Positions 26,180-36,095 of a stretch of 64,000 nt of DNA are shown here, one piece after another. The DNA lies in the NCBI GenBank assembly GCA_965261195.1, contig OZ253455.1:2480001-2544000 (forward strand), given 5' to 3'. The stretch is from Bin87 sp965261195. Lineage in GTDB: Bacteria > Chloroflexota > Dehalococcoidia > Lucifugimonadales > UBA3495. The notes beneath the pieces are model-generated. The model was not told the DNA's origin. It worked only from the letters and a program-made list of their open reading frames with translations, and did no database searches. Position numbers and translations under genes: made by a program. Each line of letters opens with the position of its first letter. The first letter of the stretch is position 1.

Positions 26180-27658
26180 TTAGGTCTCTGCGGGGGCCAC
26201 GGCGTATTCCGGCTGCTCCGCCCCGCGTAAGGGCAACGCCGAGATGAACATGGCCAGCAACAGCGAACCCGCCATGGCGAAATAGGCGTACTTGAGCCCG
26301 GTGGTGAAGGCTTGCTCGACTCCCACCGCTGTGCCGCTCCGCACGGCGTCCAGGCTGGGTTCATGGCCCATTGCGGCCATGGTTGCGGTTACGATGGCAG
26401 TGCAAACCGCCACGCTCACCACGTTGCCGGCGTTACGAATCAGATTGACCAGAGCCGAAATTACGCCGTGGCTTTCCCGCTCCACCGCGCTGAGGATTGA
26501 ACTGGAATTGGCCGAGTAGAACGTCCCCATTCCGCAACTGAGCAGCATCAACGCCGGAATCACCATCAAGAGCGACGAATCTTCGGACAGGCGCGATAGT
26601 GTCGAAATTCCGGTGGTGGACAGCAGCAGGCCGCCGACGGTGAACTTCCTCCACCCAAACCGGTCGGACAGCCTCCCGCTGATCGGCCCCAGCAGCGCCA
26701 TGCAGATGGCGCCGGGTACCACGGCCAAGCCGGCGACCGACGGTCGGTAGCCCAGCACGTTTTGCAGGTAAAACGGTGTCATGAAAAGCACCGCCGAACT
26801 GCCCATAAACATCAGGAAGTTGGCCGATACGCCCTGAGAAAAATTCTTGCGCTGGAAGAAACGCAGCTGCAGCATTGGGCTCGTGTGCCGCAGTTCCCAC
26901 CAGACAAAACTGGCCAGCAACACCACGAAAGTGACGGCTGCCGCCAAAATCGGCGGTGATGTCCAGCCCACGCGATGCGCGTTGGTGATGCCAAGCAACA
27001 GCGCAAGCAGCGCTCCGGATGACATAACCGCCCCCAGCCAATCGAACCGGGCCGGTCGTTGACCGGCGCTGCGCGTCCGCACCTGATCGGCCAGGATCAG
27101 CAGGCACAATCCGATACTGGCCAGCATCAGCGGCACCACCGCGAAGAACACCGAGCGCCAACCCAGTGCGTCGACCAGCAGGCCACCGAGGGCCGGGCCG
27201 GCTATAGCCCCAGTCCCGACCATTGTCATTATGAGCCCGATGGCTTTGCCGCGTTCGGCCGGCGGGAAGGCGCCAACTACGATGGCCATTCCGGTGCCCT
27301 GGGTCATGGCGGCGCCGGCTCCCTGGACGATTCGGGAGGCGATGAGCACCGCCAGATCGTTGGACGCCCCCGACGATATTGCGCCCGCTACGAAAACCAG
27401 CGAGCCGATGATGTACACTTTCTTGGCGCCGATCAGGTCGGCCAGCCGCCCCATTGGCAGCAACAGTGCGATGATGGTCATGGCATAGCCAATCACCAGC
27501 CACTGCACACTGGGTATGTCGGTACTGAAATGACCGGCGATGGTGGGCAGCGCTACGCCCACGCTGCCGTGGTCTACCACGGAGGCAAAGGTGCCCACCG
27601 CCATGACGCCGTAGACATACCATTTGTAGCGAGGACTATTCGTTAGCGATGCCAGCAT
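26180..27658 (-). CDS. MFS transporter, DHA2 (EmrB/QacA-like)
   Basis: 492 residues, about 14 membrane helices. Hallmarks: DHGSVGVALPTIAGHF at the end of helix 1 (a variant of the DxTIVNVALP motif C), MGRLADLIGAKKVY loop (motif A), and RIVQGAGAAMTQG. Drug/proton antiporters of this class export lipophilic compounds. The ATG at 27658 is chosen because the 35 codons upstream overlap the phosphotriesterase gene and read as low-complexity. It starts inside the gap just after that gene and probably shares its transcript. The related exporter at 36096-37601 has the same DHGSV motif. Confidence 0.85.
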   Translation of the reverse strand: MLASLTNSPRYKWYVYGVMAVGTFASVVDHGSVGVALPTIAGHFSTDIPSVQWLVIGYAMTIIALLLPMGRLADLIGAKKVYIIGSLVFVAGAISSGASNDLAVLIASRIVQGAGAAMTQGTGMAIVVGAFPPAERGKAIGLIMTMVGTGAIAGPALGGLLVDALGWRSVFFAVVPLMLASIGLCLLILADQVRTRSAGQRPARFDWLGAVMSSGALLALLLGITNAHRVGWTSPPILAAAVTFVVLLASFVWWELRHTSPMLQLRFFQRKNFSQGVSANFLMFMGSSAVLFMTPFYLQNVLGYRPSVAGLAVVPGAICMALLGPISGRLSDRFGWRKFTVGGLLLSTTGISTLSRLSEDSSLLMVIPALMLLSCGMGTFYSANSSSILSAVERESHGVISALVNLIRNAGNVVSVAVCTAIVTATMAAMGHEPSLDAVRSGTAVGVEQAFTTGLKYAYFAMAGSLLLAMFISALPLRGAEQPEYAVAPAET

Positions 27659-27704
27659 TAACGCCCGAGCCGTCCCCTGAGTCGTCCATAGGGGCCGGTT
27701 TGGA

Positions 27705-28658
27705 TCATGCGCCCGCGAAGAAGCGCCGGGCGTTGCCCACGGTAATCTGCTGGAGGTCGGCATCCGATGCGCCCAGCTCTTTCAGGCGGGGCAGCACATA
27801 CCTGGGAATGAAGTTGTAACCGTCGGGATTCGCGCGCCGCCGCTGTTCCTGAACCTCGGCGCCGTAACGGGCCTTGGGAACCGAGTAGTCGTGGGACAGG
27901 AATATCCGGTTGGTAAACCCGGCGTCCATCAGTTTGCGGGCGACCTCGGTGCGCTGTTCCCAGTCCGGAGTGCCTGGGGTCAGGCCGCCCGGATACCGGT
28001 CCAATCCCAGCCACACGCCCTTGTTGAGCAGGCCCAGCAGGTATTCCATATCGGTGTCATCGTTGCTGTGCCCAATGTAGACCTTGTCCAGGTCGACGCC
28101 TTCTTCTTCCAGAATCCGAACCTGCTGTTCACCAACCCGGTCGGGCGACCAGGTGTGGGTTGAAATTGGTACGCCGGTAGATTTCTGGGCTCGGGCCGCC
28201 GCCCGGAGCACTACCTCCTGTGGTGGAGTGATCCCGCCCCGGTCGCTGGCAACCTTGATGATGCCGGCCTTGATGCCGGTGCCTTCAATGCCTTCTTCAA
28301 TTTCCCTGACGTACAACTCGGCGATGGCGTCCGGAGGCACGTCGCCGAACGGACGGGGCACCGCGACGTGGTTGCCGGTCGCCGCGATGATTTGCATACC
28401 GCTGCCTTCGGACACTTCCCGAATCAGATTCACGTCGCGTCCCAGGTCAAAGGTGCTGACGTCAACAATCGTCCTCACCCCGTCGGCGTACACGGCAGTC
28501 ATGGCGGCGATAGACTGCTCGCGGATGCCAGCGCGGTCGATGAATTCCGGATAGGTGTGGCGCAGACCGGCGGCGTTCGTGCCGACGTGTTCATGGCTCA
28601 GGACGAATCCGAGATCGTCCGTATCCACTGGCCCCAGGACTGTATTCACCGTTGGCAT
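27705..28658 (-). CDS. Phosphotriesterase-family hydrolase (lactonase-like)
   Basis: 317 residues with the binuclear metal ligands of the family: HEH in LSHEHVG (about residue 21-24), lysine in GIIKVAS (about 134), histidines in STHTW (about 167) and IGHSNDD (about 195), and aspartate in LSHDYS (about 254). Family members hydrolyse lactones, phosphotriesters or related esters; most environmental members are lactonases. The C-terminal ITVGNARRFF tail is standard. No signal peptide. It is followed 46 bases later by an MFS exporter on the same strand, so the pair may detoxify and expel a lactone-type molecule. Confidence 0.85.
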   Translation of the reverse strand: MPTVNTVLGPVDTDDLGFVLSHEHVGTNAAGLRHTYPEFIDRAGIREQSIAAMTAVYADGVRTIVDVSTFDLGRDVNLIREVSEGSGMQIIAATGNHVAVPRPFGDVPPDAIAELYVREIEEGIEGTGIKAGIIKVASDRGGITPPQEVVLRAAARAQKSTGVPISTHTWSPDRVGEQQVRILEEEGVDLDKVYIGHSNDDTDMEYLLGLLNKGVWLGLDRYPGGLTPGTPDWEQRTEVARKLMDAGFTNRIFLSHDYSVPKARYGAEVQEQRRRANPDGYNFIPRYVLPRLKELGASDADLQQITVGNARRFFAGA

Positions 28659-28931
28659 GGCCTTGTCTCCTCGACGATCATCGTTCCGATTATTGCAACG
28701 TCAGATATTCTATTATGGATTGTGCCAGATTGATACCGGGCAGTTGCCGACCGGCAGTTTGTTCGCCGGCAAGGTCGGCGCTGCTTGTCACGGTGGGACG
28801 AGGCGGATATGATGCCGGCAATTCGGGTTCGGCGCCGGAGTTTTGCAATAGCTTCGTTGCCCTCTGCACCCGTTAGGCCGCGCCGCCGGCCACCGAAACT
28901 TAACCAGAACCCAACTCCTGGGAGGTAAATC

Positions 28932-29486
28932 ATGGTACGTACACCAACAGTTACACGAGACCAGGTTCCGACGGCGTTGCAAAGCGCCTTCGATGCGGAA
29001 ACGGCCGGCTCCGGTGGCGTGGTGACCGGCGGCCCCGGTTCAGTAATGATAAACAGCCCTGAAATGCGCCGCCGCGCCAACTCATTGGTCAACTACCTGC
29101 GCGATGAATCCTCTTTGTCCAAGAAGATTCAGGAGCTGGCCATGATATTGACCGCGCGCAGCATGGATTGCCAGTACATCTGGCACGCTCACTCCGCACG
29201 GGCCCGGCAGCAAGGCATCAGCGACGAGTTTGTGGACAACTTGCGGGACGGCAAGCAATTGCCGCCGCTGCCGGCGGACGAGCAAACGGTAGTGAACTAC
29301 GCCACTGAGGTATTCCAAAATCACCGGGTCAGCGAAGCCACGTTCCAGGCGGCGTTGAGCCAGCTCGGAGCCCTGGGGCTGACCGAACTGACCACCCTGC
29401 TGGGCTACTACTCATTGCTCGCTTTCAACGCCAATGCTTTCGAGATCGATGTGCCCGACGGCGACGAACCCAAGTTGCCCATCTAG
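28932..29486 (+). CDS. Carboxymuconolactone decarboxylase-like (AhpD-fold) protein
   Basis: 184 residues. The conserved helix with E-L-A-M-I-L-T-A-R-S then CQYIWHAHSARARQQG (about residues 68-95) is the CMD signature. The redox CxxC of AhpD is not present: only one cysteine (CQYIWH) is there, so a peroxidase role is unlikely and a decarboxylase or unknown activity is preferred. The ribosome-binding site GGGAGG lies 7 bases upstream of the ATG. It is divergent from the phosphotriesterase gene; the intergenic 270 bases must hold both promoters. Confidence 0.8.
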   Translation: MVRTPTVTRDQVPTALQSAFDAETAGSGGVVTGGPGSVMINSPEMRRRANSLVNYLRDESSLSKKIQELAMILTARSMDCQYIWHAHSARARQQGISDEFVDNLRDGKQLPPLPADEQTVVNYATEVFQNHRVSEATFQAALSQLGALGLTELTTLLGYYSLLAFNANAFEIDVPDGDEPKLPI

Positions 29487-29567
29487 CATCCGGTGAATTC
29501 CGGCCAGCGGTTGCGGGCGCCGGTCGCTGACCAACGCCGCGCCGCTGGCCCAATAATTTTGGTATTC

Positions 29568-31415
29568 CTAACGGCGCACCGTGGTAGTTACCAACCCCGG
29601 ATAGGGTGGCACGCTGACGCCGCTGGGCACGGTTACGTCAAACACCACCGGGAAGCTGATGATGCCGCGTTCGGTGCGAGCGTCGTCGCTGATGTCGGTT
29701 ACGCTGGCATTGAACTCGACGCCCGTTAGCGATGACATCGTTACCGTGGCCGGCTTCCCCAGTTCGACGCTGTCGATGAAATTGGACTCTACCAGTCCCA
29801 ACACACTCACGTTCTGAGGGTCAACCACCTGGATAACTCGCGCGTCCACGGTTACGGCGTCGCCGGGAGCAATCGTAACCAGACGAACCACGCCATCGAA
29901 GGGAGCATCGAGGATGGCGTCGTCCAGGTCGCCGAGTACGCGTTCGTAGGTGGCGGCGGCGGCGTCAATGCTGGCTTGGGCCAGGGCCACGTCGGAGGCA
30001 TCGGAGCCGTCCACCAGTTCGTCGCGTGCCTCCTGAGCGGTTGCCACTTCTTTGGTCAGGGATTCCAGCGTGGCTTGATCCAGTCCTTCCTCCAACCTGG
30101 CCAACTGGGTTACCGCCGAATCCAATGAGAATCGCGCGCTGTCGGCAGAAGCTTGCAACTTGGCCAGCTCGAGTTGGTCGACTCCCTGTTCCGCTTCTGC
30201 CAAATCGCGGTCGGCGCGACTGAGTCGAGACCTGGCGATTTGTACGGTGGCTTCCAACCGGCGCAATTCATCGCTGTCCGGGCCGGCCAGGGAATCGTTG
30301 AGTTCCCGGTTCAGACGAACCAGAGTGCCTTCCAGCTCGGCGACGTGACTGATGGCTGCCGAACGGTCAACCTCTTTTGGTCCGCCCTTCAGGTTGTTGA
30401 CTTCGGCTTCCCATGTGTTGACGGCCTGTTGGGCGATGGTTACCGCGCCTTGTAGAGCGTTGAACTGCACGACGTCGAAGTTCTCGCCATCGCCGAGCCC
30501 CCTGAACCCGTCGCCAAAGATGATGGCCTGGAATTCGTTTAGCTCTTCTTGCTCATCATCCAGCATTTTTTCCGCTTCGGCCAGTTTCCCCCGCGCCGCC
30601 GCCAGTCGGTCGGCGTGATTGGCGTCAAAATCGCGCACGGCATTCCTGGCGTCGTCCAGAGCGTTTTCCTTTTCGGATATGTCTTTACTGAGTTGCCCGA
30701 TGGATTCGTCGTGTCTGGGGAGGAAATCGGTTACGGCGTCTTCGGCGGTGTCGAGGGCTACCTTGGCCCAGGAACGCACGTCAAGGGCTTCCGCGAATTG
30801 CTCGCTGTAACCATCCGCGAAATCGGATACCGCTTCTTCGGCCCGGTCAACGTCGGCTTTGGCGTCGGCAACGGCCTGGCGGGCCGCTCCGAGTTGCACA
30901 TTGTGGGTCAGCTGGTAATCGTCGAGCTTATCCTGAGCGCGTTCCAGGGCGATTTCTGCGTTGGCCAGTACGCTTTCGGATCGGGCCAGAACCAGGGGGT
31001 CGTCGGACTGCAGGCCCATTACCTGGTCGAGTCTGTCCTGGGCCTTTTCGAGATCGACTTTGGCCTGCGCCGCCGCCCGCCCGACAGCGGTCAAGGATTC
31101 GGCGTCCAGCGTCGCCAGAACGTCGCCCTCAGCTACCAGGTCCCCCACGGCGACGTTGACCACGCCGACTTCTCCAGGGACTCTGAACGCCAAGTTGGCT
31201 TGAGTCTTGAAAATCAGCTCGCCACGCACCTGAAACTCGTTGGTAATCGCGCGACTGCCCCGCGGCCAGCCTCCGGGTGTTTCGGGCGTCGTCGTTACAT
31301 CGGATGGGCCGCCGCAGGCAACGGCGGCGAGCAGCAGGCCGCCGCAGGCTGCTAATGCTGTGACTTTGCCCGGCGCAAACGCGCGGGAAGGAACGATAAA
31401 ACGTAGAAGTTTCAA
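29568..31415 (-). CDS. RND efflux periplasmic adaptor (HlyD-like lipoprotein)
   Basis: 615 residues. A hydrophobic leader ends in the lipobox LAAVAC (about residue 34). A biotinyl-lipoyl half-motif GEVGVVNVAVGDLVAEGDVLATLDAES follows (about 82-108). Residues about 115-440 form long coiled coils (helical hairpin), much longer than in AcrA, then the second lipoyl half (DAPFDGVVRLVTIAPGDAV, about 505-525) and a beta-barrel part. The protein ends soon after SFPVVFDVTV; the membrane-proximal domain common to the family seems short or lacking, so a truncation is possible. The gene follows the RND pump with a 60-base gap and links it to other envelope layers. Confidence 0.8.
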   Translation of the reverse strand: MKLLRFIVPSRAFAPGKVTALAACGGLLLAAVACGGPSDVTTTPETPGGWPRGSRAITNEFQVRGELIFKTQANLAFRVPGEVGVVNVAVGDLVAEGDVLATLDAESLTAVGRAAAQAKVDLEKAQDRLDQVMGLQSDDPLVLARSESVLANAEIALERAQDKLDDYQLTHNVQLGAARQAVADAKADVDRAEEAVSDFADGYSEQFAEALDVRSWAKVALDTAEDAVTDFLPRHDESIGQLSKDISEKENALDDARNAVRDFDANHADRLAAARGKLAEAEKMLDDEQEELNEFQAIIFGDGFRGLGDGENFDVVQFNALQGAVTIAQQAVNTWEAEVNNLKGGPKEVDRSAAISHVAELEGTLVRLNRELNDSLAGPDSDELRRLEATVQIARSRLSRADRDLAEAEQGVDQLELAKLQASADSARFSLDSAVTQLARLEEGLDQATLESLTKEVATAQEARDELVDGSDASDVALAQASIDAAAATYERVLGDLDDAILDAPFDGVVRLVTIAPGDAVTVDARVIQVVDPQNVSVLGLVESNFIDSVELGKPATVTMSSLTGVEFNASVTDISDDARTERGIISFPVVFDVTVPSGVSVPPYPGLVTTTVRR

Positions 31416-31475
31416 CTCAATTGCCTCTGGTTCTGGTAGATGTGCTGGGAGTCGAATAGTTTTCGCGCTGGAAGC

Positions 31476-34400
31476 TCAGTCGTCAATGCTGGTTTGTGGC
31501 GGTTCAGCGACATTTGCCAACGGTGCCGGCCGATGGGAGACCATTGCAACGATGCGGTGATACAGGTTGGGGATGGATTCTTCAAATATCATGTAAATGA
31601 CTGGCACCGCCACGAGGGTCAGGAAAGTTGAACTCACCAACCCGCCGATTACCACGGTAGCGAGTTCTGCGCCCACCAAACCGCTGGATTCGCTGAACGC
31701 CAGCGGAATCAGGGCCAGGATGGTGGTGAACGCAGTCATCAGGATGGGGCGCAGGCGGGTGCGGCCGGCTTCCATCACCGCATCCAGCGGGCTGCGGCCG
31801 GCTTTGCGCAATTGACCGACAAAGGTGAGCAGCACGATTGCGTTGGTGACCACGATACCGATGAGGAACAGGAAACCCATCAATGCCGGGAGGCTGAGGG
31901 AGCGGTCGGTTGCTGTCAGCGCAATCAGCGCGCCGACCACGGCCAGGGGCAGACTCAAAACCACGATGAATGGAACCTTCAATGAACCCAGGGTTGCCAC
32001 CATCACCAGGTAGACCAGCGAGACGCCGATAATCATTGCCACGTATACGTTGTTGAATTCCTCGCGGATGTCGCTGAACACTCCGCCGGAGCGAACCCGC
32101 ACGCCGGGGGGGAGTTCGGTGTCGGCGACGATGGCGTCGATGCGTTCCCCGATGGCGCCGGCGTCGCGACCGGCGAGACCGCCGGAGATGGTGGCCGACC
32201 GGTCGCCGTCGTAGTGGGTTACCACGTTGGGGCCGACGGTGAATTTGGTCTCCGAGATGCTGCCCAACGGCACTGCGCCCGCATTGCCGGCGATGGGAAG
32301 TTGCTGTAGGTCAAGGGGTTCATCAATGGCTGACTTGGCTCCCCGCACCACCAAATCCAGTTTGTCGCCGGTGAGATTGACCTCAGCAACGTCGGTTCCA
32401 TGCACCCACATACGGATTTGGTTGGCCACGTTTTGCGTCGACAGCCCATGACGCCCGGCGTCGTCCGGGTTGATGGCGATGGTCAGTTCTTCGCTGCCAT
32501 CGACTATATTCGTTCGCACGTTCTGTACGCCGGGATCGCGCTCAATCGCAGTCTGCAACGTGTCGGTAGCCGCGCGGACATCGGCGTAATTGGGGCCGGT
32601 CAGAGTCAACCTCAGACCTCCGCGCTGCGGCCCGCCGGAGTCGGCGAACACTCGGATGGTGACGTCTTCGCCGCCAGGGAGTGCGGTGCGGAGTTGTTCG
32701 TCCAAATCGGCGGGCGCGTCATCCGCCAGAATCACGGTGAACCCGGCGCGGTCGTAAGACGCATCGGAAGCGCCGGGCCCGAAATTCCGGCTGCTCGACC
32801 CGAGCGTGGATTGATAACTGTCCACGTGCCCGCTGGCAACATGGCCGTCGAGCGCCTGCTCAATTACCCGCGCTTCCCGGAACAGGATGCCAGTGGATGG
32901 GCTCTGGTTCAGTGTGAGGTCGATACGCAGGCCTTCGGTTCTGCCGGCAGAAAAGAGTTCGATGGGCAGCACCAGTACCAAAAGGAGGCTGGACAGAACG
33001 GCAACGATGCAGCCCAGAACCGTGAGAGTCCGGAACCGCAACGCCAACCGGAGCGCCGGCGTGTAGGCGCGTTGCATCCAGGTATCGCTGGATTGGCCGG
33101 ATGGTTCGTTGGCCATGTCCCCCTGGCGCAGGAACAGCGACGCAAGCACGGGGACGGCGGTCAAGGCGACCAGCGTTGAAGCCAACAGCGATACGCAAAC
33201 GGTCTGCGCGAAGGGAAGGAAGAATTGTCCCACCACGCCCGGCAAGAATCCCAGCGGTATGAATACCGCCACGGTGGTAAGGGTTGAGGCCACAATCGCC
33301 GGGCTGACCTCCTGGGTTGCTGCAATCACCGCCGTCGCGCGCGAACTTCCCTCCTGGATGTGTCGGTAGATGTTCTCCAGCACCACGATGCTGTCGTCCA
33401 CGATGCGGCCAACGGCAATAGCCAGACCGGCCAGACTCATAAAGTTCAGGTTCCAGTCAAAGGCCGCCATCACCAGCATGGTGAGCATCACGCTCAAAGG
33501 GATCGAGGCTCCGATGATGATGGTAGGCCGCAAACTGTTCGCGATGCCAGCCACCACGCGAGGCCGCACCTGCAAGAGGAATAGAAATACCGCCAGAACC
33601 GCGAAACCGAATCCTTGCAACCCCTGGGTAATGACTTTGTTCAGCTCTCCTTCCAGCCTGGGGGCCTGGCTTTCCAGGACTTCGATGTCGACATCGGGTG
33701 GAATCTCGCGGGACAGTTCCAGTAGAACGCTGTCAATGTCCCGGGTAACGTCTATGGTGTTGCCGGCTGGGGTTTTCAACACGTTCAGGCTGACGCTGGG
33801 TTGTCCATTGGTGCGCGAAACCGTACTGGCCTCCAGTGTGTTGACTTCCACAACGGCGACATCGGAGATGCGGACCGGCGTCGCGTTGGCGCCGAAACTG
33901 CGGTTGCCCGCGCCGCCGTCAGATCCGACGAAACCCACCGGCAGATTGTTGATGGCGTCCAGGTTGGCGTAACCGTGGAACGCGCGCAGCGTTACCGAGC
34001 GGCCTTCGGTTACCAGGCTGCCAGCGGTGACATCGACTGCATGACCCTGAATGGCGCCGATGACGTTCTGGAGGGTGAGACCGTAGGTGTTCAGCAGGTC
34101 GGGGTCGACAGTTACGAATACCTGCTCGCTGACCCCGCCTTCGATTGCCACGGAGAATACGCCGGTCACGGCTTCCAGGCGAGGCACAATTTGGGACTCG
34201 ATAACCTTTTGCAGGGACGGTATATCCCTTTGACCCGACACGCTCAATTCCATCACGGGCCGCTGGTTTGGGGTCAGCTCATAAACCTGCGGATCGCCAG
34301 CGGCGTCGGGCAACCTGACGCCGGCCACCCGGCTGACGATTTCCGCTTCGGCTTCCTCCATGTCGGCGTTGGTCTCGAAGCTGGCCCGAACCAGTGAACG

Positions 34401-34664
34401 GCTACCCCGCGAGGTCGAAGTTACTTCCTTAAGTCCTTCCATACCGATGACGACGTCTTCGATTGGCCGGGTGACCTCTTCCGCAACTTCTACGGGGGTT
34501 CCCTGCTGGTACGGTGTAACGATGTTGACGACCCTAAGGCTAATCTCCGGGAACAGCTCCTGCTGTAGTTGCTGGTACGAATAGACTCCTCCGACCAGCA
34601 CCAGAATGAGGGCCATAATCGTTACCGAACGACGTTGCAGCGCCAGTTTGGACAGAATGATCAT
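31476..34664 (-). CDS. RND efflux pump (AcrB-type inner-membrane transporter)
   Basis: 1062 residues, the usual length. One membrane helix at the N-terminus, large periplasmic loop, six helices (about 350-540), second loop and five or six final helices. Motifs: ELFPEISLRVVNI (about 36-48), AGLAIAVGRIVDDSIVVLENIYR (about 408-430) with the two aspartates that carry protons, and GFLFLIGIVVTNAIVLL (about 950). It exports small molecules by proton antiport. Its ATG follows at once on the stop of a 34-codon ORF that resembles its own first helix. The adaptor gene lies directly downstream; no outer-membrane channel gene is visible. Confidence 0.9.
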   Translation of the reverse strand: MIILSKLALQRRSVTIMALILVLVGGVYSYQQLQQELFPEISLRVVNIVTPYQQGTPVEVAEEVTRPIEDVVIGMEGLKEVTSTSRGSRSLVRASFETNADMEEAEAEIVSRVAGVRLPDAAGDPQVYELTPNQRPVMELSVSGQRDIPSLQKVIESQIVPRLEAVTGVFSVAIEGGVSEQVFVTVDPDLLNTYGLTLQNVIGAIQGHAVDVTAGSLVTEGRSVTLRAFHGYANLDAINNLPVGFVGSDGGAGNRSFGANATPVRISDVAVVEVNTLEASTVSRTNGQPSVSLNVLKTPAGNTIDVTRDIDSVLLELSREIPPDVDIEVLESQAPRLEGELNKVITQGLQGFGFAVLAVFLFLLQVRPRVVAGIANSLRPTIIIGASIPLSVMLTMLVMAAFDWNLNFMSLAGLAIAVGRIVDDSIVVLENIYRHIQEGSSRATAVIAATQEVSPAIVASTLTTVAVFIPLGFLPGVVGQFFLPFAQTVCVSLLASTLVALTAVPVLASLFLRQGDMANEPSGQSSDTWMQRAYTPALRLALRFRTLTVLGCIVAVLSSLLLVLVLPIELFSAGRTEGLRIDLTLNQSPSTGILFREARVIEQALDGHVASGHVDSYQSTLGSSSRNFGPGASDASYDRAGFTVILADDAPADLDEQLRTALPGGEDVTIRVFADSGGPQRGGLRLTLTGPNYADVRAATDTLQTAIERDPGVQNVRTNIVDGSEELTIAINPDDAGRHGLSTQNVANQIRMWVHGTDVAEVNLTGDKLDLVVRGAKSAIDEPLDLQQLPIAGNAGAVPLGSISETKFTVGPNVVTHYDGDRSATISGGLAGRDAGAIGERIDAIVADTELPPGVRVRSGGVFSDIREEFNNVYVAMIIGVSLVYLVMVATLGSLKVPFIVVLSLPLAVVGALIALTATDRSLSLPALMGFLFLIGIVVTNAIVLLTFVGQLRKAGRSPLDAVMEAGRTRLRPILMTAFTTILALIPLAFSESSGLVGAELATVVIGGLVSSTFLTLVAVPVIYMIFEESIPNLYHRIVAMVSHRPAPLANVAEPPQTSIDD

Positions 34665-34769
34665 TTAATGCAATCTGTCGTAGGAATATAACCCCATTCC
34701 GACCAGCAACATCATTACCATTACGGTGACCGGCTTACGGCGCAGCGTGAGCGTAGTCTGAAACGTCAA
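34665..34769 (-). CDS. 34-codon ORF resembling the RND pump N-terminus
   Basis: A GGGGGAG ribosome-binding site precedes a TTG at 34769. The ORF encodes one membrane helix, with R-R-K-P-V-T-V-M then LLVGMGLYSYDRLH, aligning with the pump's own start (LALQRRSVTIM ... LVLVGGVYSYQQL). Its TAA touches the pump's ATG, so translation may be coupled. It is either the stump of a second pump gene or a real small leader protein. Confidence 0.45.
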   Translation of the reverse strand: MTFQTTLTLRRKPVTVMVMMLLVGMGLYSYDRLH

Positions 34770-34997
34770 AATCTCCCCCGACAGACTGATACAAAAGCCG
34801 CTAACCGGAAGCTGGCGGCCTGATTTGCCCGCTGCTGTGGTATCGAATCAATCATACCAGACGGAACCCACGACACTTGCGGGTTCCGGTCAATGGCCGA
34901 TCGTACCAGCCGCACGGTATCCGCCAATTGCAAAGGAAATGTGAAGCGTCGCCTGCCATGTAGTACACTGCCTACCAATTTGTTTGAGGAGTTCCAG

Positions 34998-36047
34998 ATG
35001 GATTTTGCGCTGTTTTCACATATTCCCTGGCCGGAGGAACACGCTCCGAAACGACTGTATTCCGATTTGATCGAACAGGCGATCATCGGCGAAGAGCTGG
35101 GCTTCAAAGCCATCTGGCTGGCCGAGCACCACTTCACCCGCTACGGGTTGGGCGCCTCGTCGCTGGTCATCGCGAGCAACATTGCGGCGCGCACCAATCG
35201 CATCCGCCTCGGCACCGCAGTGCTCATCCCGCCGTTGCATCATCCGGTGCGATTGGCCGAGGACACGGCAACGCTGGACGTGCTCAGCGACGGTCGTCTG
35301 GATGTCGGGTTTGGAAGGGGCGCCGCGTCATCCGAATACGTCAACTTTGGGGTTGACCACGCGGAGAGTCAGGCGCGTTACCGGGAAACCATCGAGATGG
35401 TGGAGTCGCTTTGGACCACACCCGATTATTCTTTCGAGGGAGACTACTACACTGCCCAACACCTGAATCTGGTGCCCACGCCTTTGCAGCAACCGCATCC
35501 ACCGGTGTACGTGGCGGCCACGCGCAGCGTCGAATCTCTGGAATTCGTTTCCACCACCGGCCGCAGACTGATTATTGGGGTGGTGCTGAATACTGGAGAG
35601 GCGATTGAATTGCTGAAGCGTTTCCTCGATATGGCGCAGCATTGCGACAGTCCGGTTACGGCTGCCGACGTACCCTTTTTCCGGTATTTTTACGTCGCGG
35701 AAACCGAGGAGGAGGCGCACCGGGATGCACGCGATGCCCTCAACTGGACCCTGGACGTCAATACCTGGCGCACCGAATTTCCGGTGGGCAGCGAGGTTTA
35801 CCAACGGCTGGACGAATACCGGCGAACTCGTACCAAGTTCCCGCCGACCTACGAATTCCTGGCTGCAAATCGGGCGTTCATCGGTAGCCCTGACCAATGC
35901 GCCGATCAGATTCAGGCGCTTTACGATGCGGGAGTGCGCTACTTCGGTTGCAATTTCGCCTTCGGCGGCCTCCCCCACGAAAAGCAGGTAAAGTCCATGG
36001 AGCTATTTGCCCGCGAGGTGATGCCGCGCTTCCCGGCCGACGGCTAG
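34998..36047 (+). CDS. LLM-class flavin-dependent oxidoreductase
   Basis: 349 residues from the ATG at 34998, with GAGGAG ribosome-binding site; an ORF start 35 codons upstream lies in divergent promoter sequence. Bacterial luciferase-like TIM barrel: AEHHFTRYGLGASSLVIAS (about 45-63), RIRLGTAVLIPPLHHPVRLAEDTATLDVLSDGR (read as LGTAV, HPVRLAE and LSDGR) and GVGRG-type phosphate loop VGFGRGAAS (about 110). C-terminal GSPDQCADQIQALYDAG is typical for LLM proteins that use FMN or F420. The substrate is unknown, probably an organic compound oxidised in the cytoplasm. Divergent from the RND operon. Confidence 0.85.
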   Translation: MDFALFSHIPWPEEHAPKRLYSDLIEQAIIGEELGFKAIWLAEHHFTRYGLGASSLVIASNIAARTNRIRLGTAVLIPPLHHPVRLAEDTATLDVLSDGRLDVGFGRGAASSEYVNFGVDHAESQARYRETIEMVESLWTTPDYSFEGDYYTAQHLNLVPTPLQQPHPPVYVAATRSVESLEFVSTTGRRLIIGVVLNTGEAIELLKRFLDMAQHCDSPVTAADVPFFRYFYVAETEEEAHRDARDALNWTLDVNTWRTEFPVGSEVYQRLDEYRRTRTKFPPTYEFLAANRAFIGSPDQCADQIQALYDAGVRYFGCNFAFGGLPHEKQVKSMELFAREVMPRFPADG

Positions 36048-36095
36048 CCCGAGGTACTCGCAATGCCGACGCATTCGCTAGCCCGAGATAACCGT

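Noticed and set aside
34863..34887. Short hairpin GGAACCC...GGGTTCC between the RND operon and LLM gene
   Set aside because: Seven-base stem without T-run in a divergent promoter region; no function can be supported.
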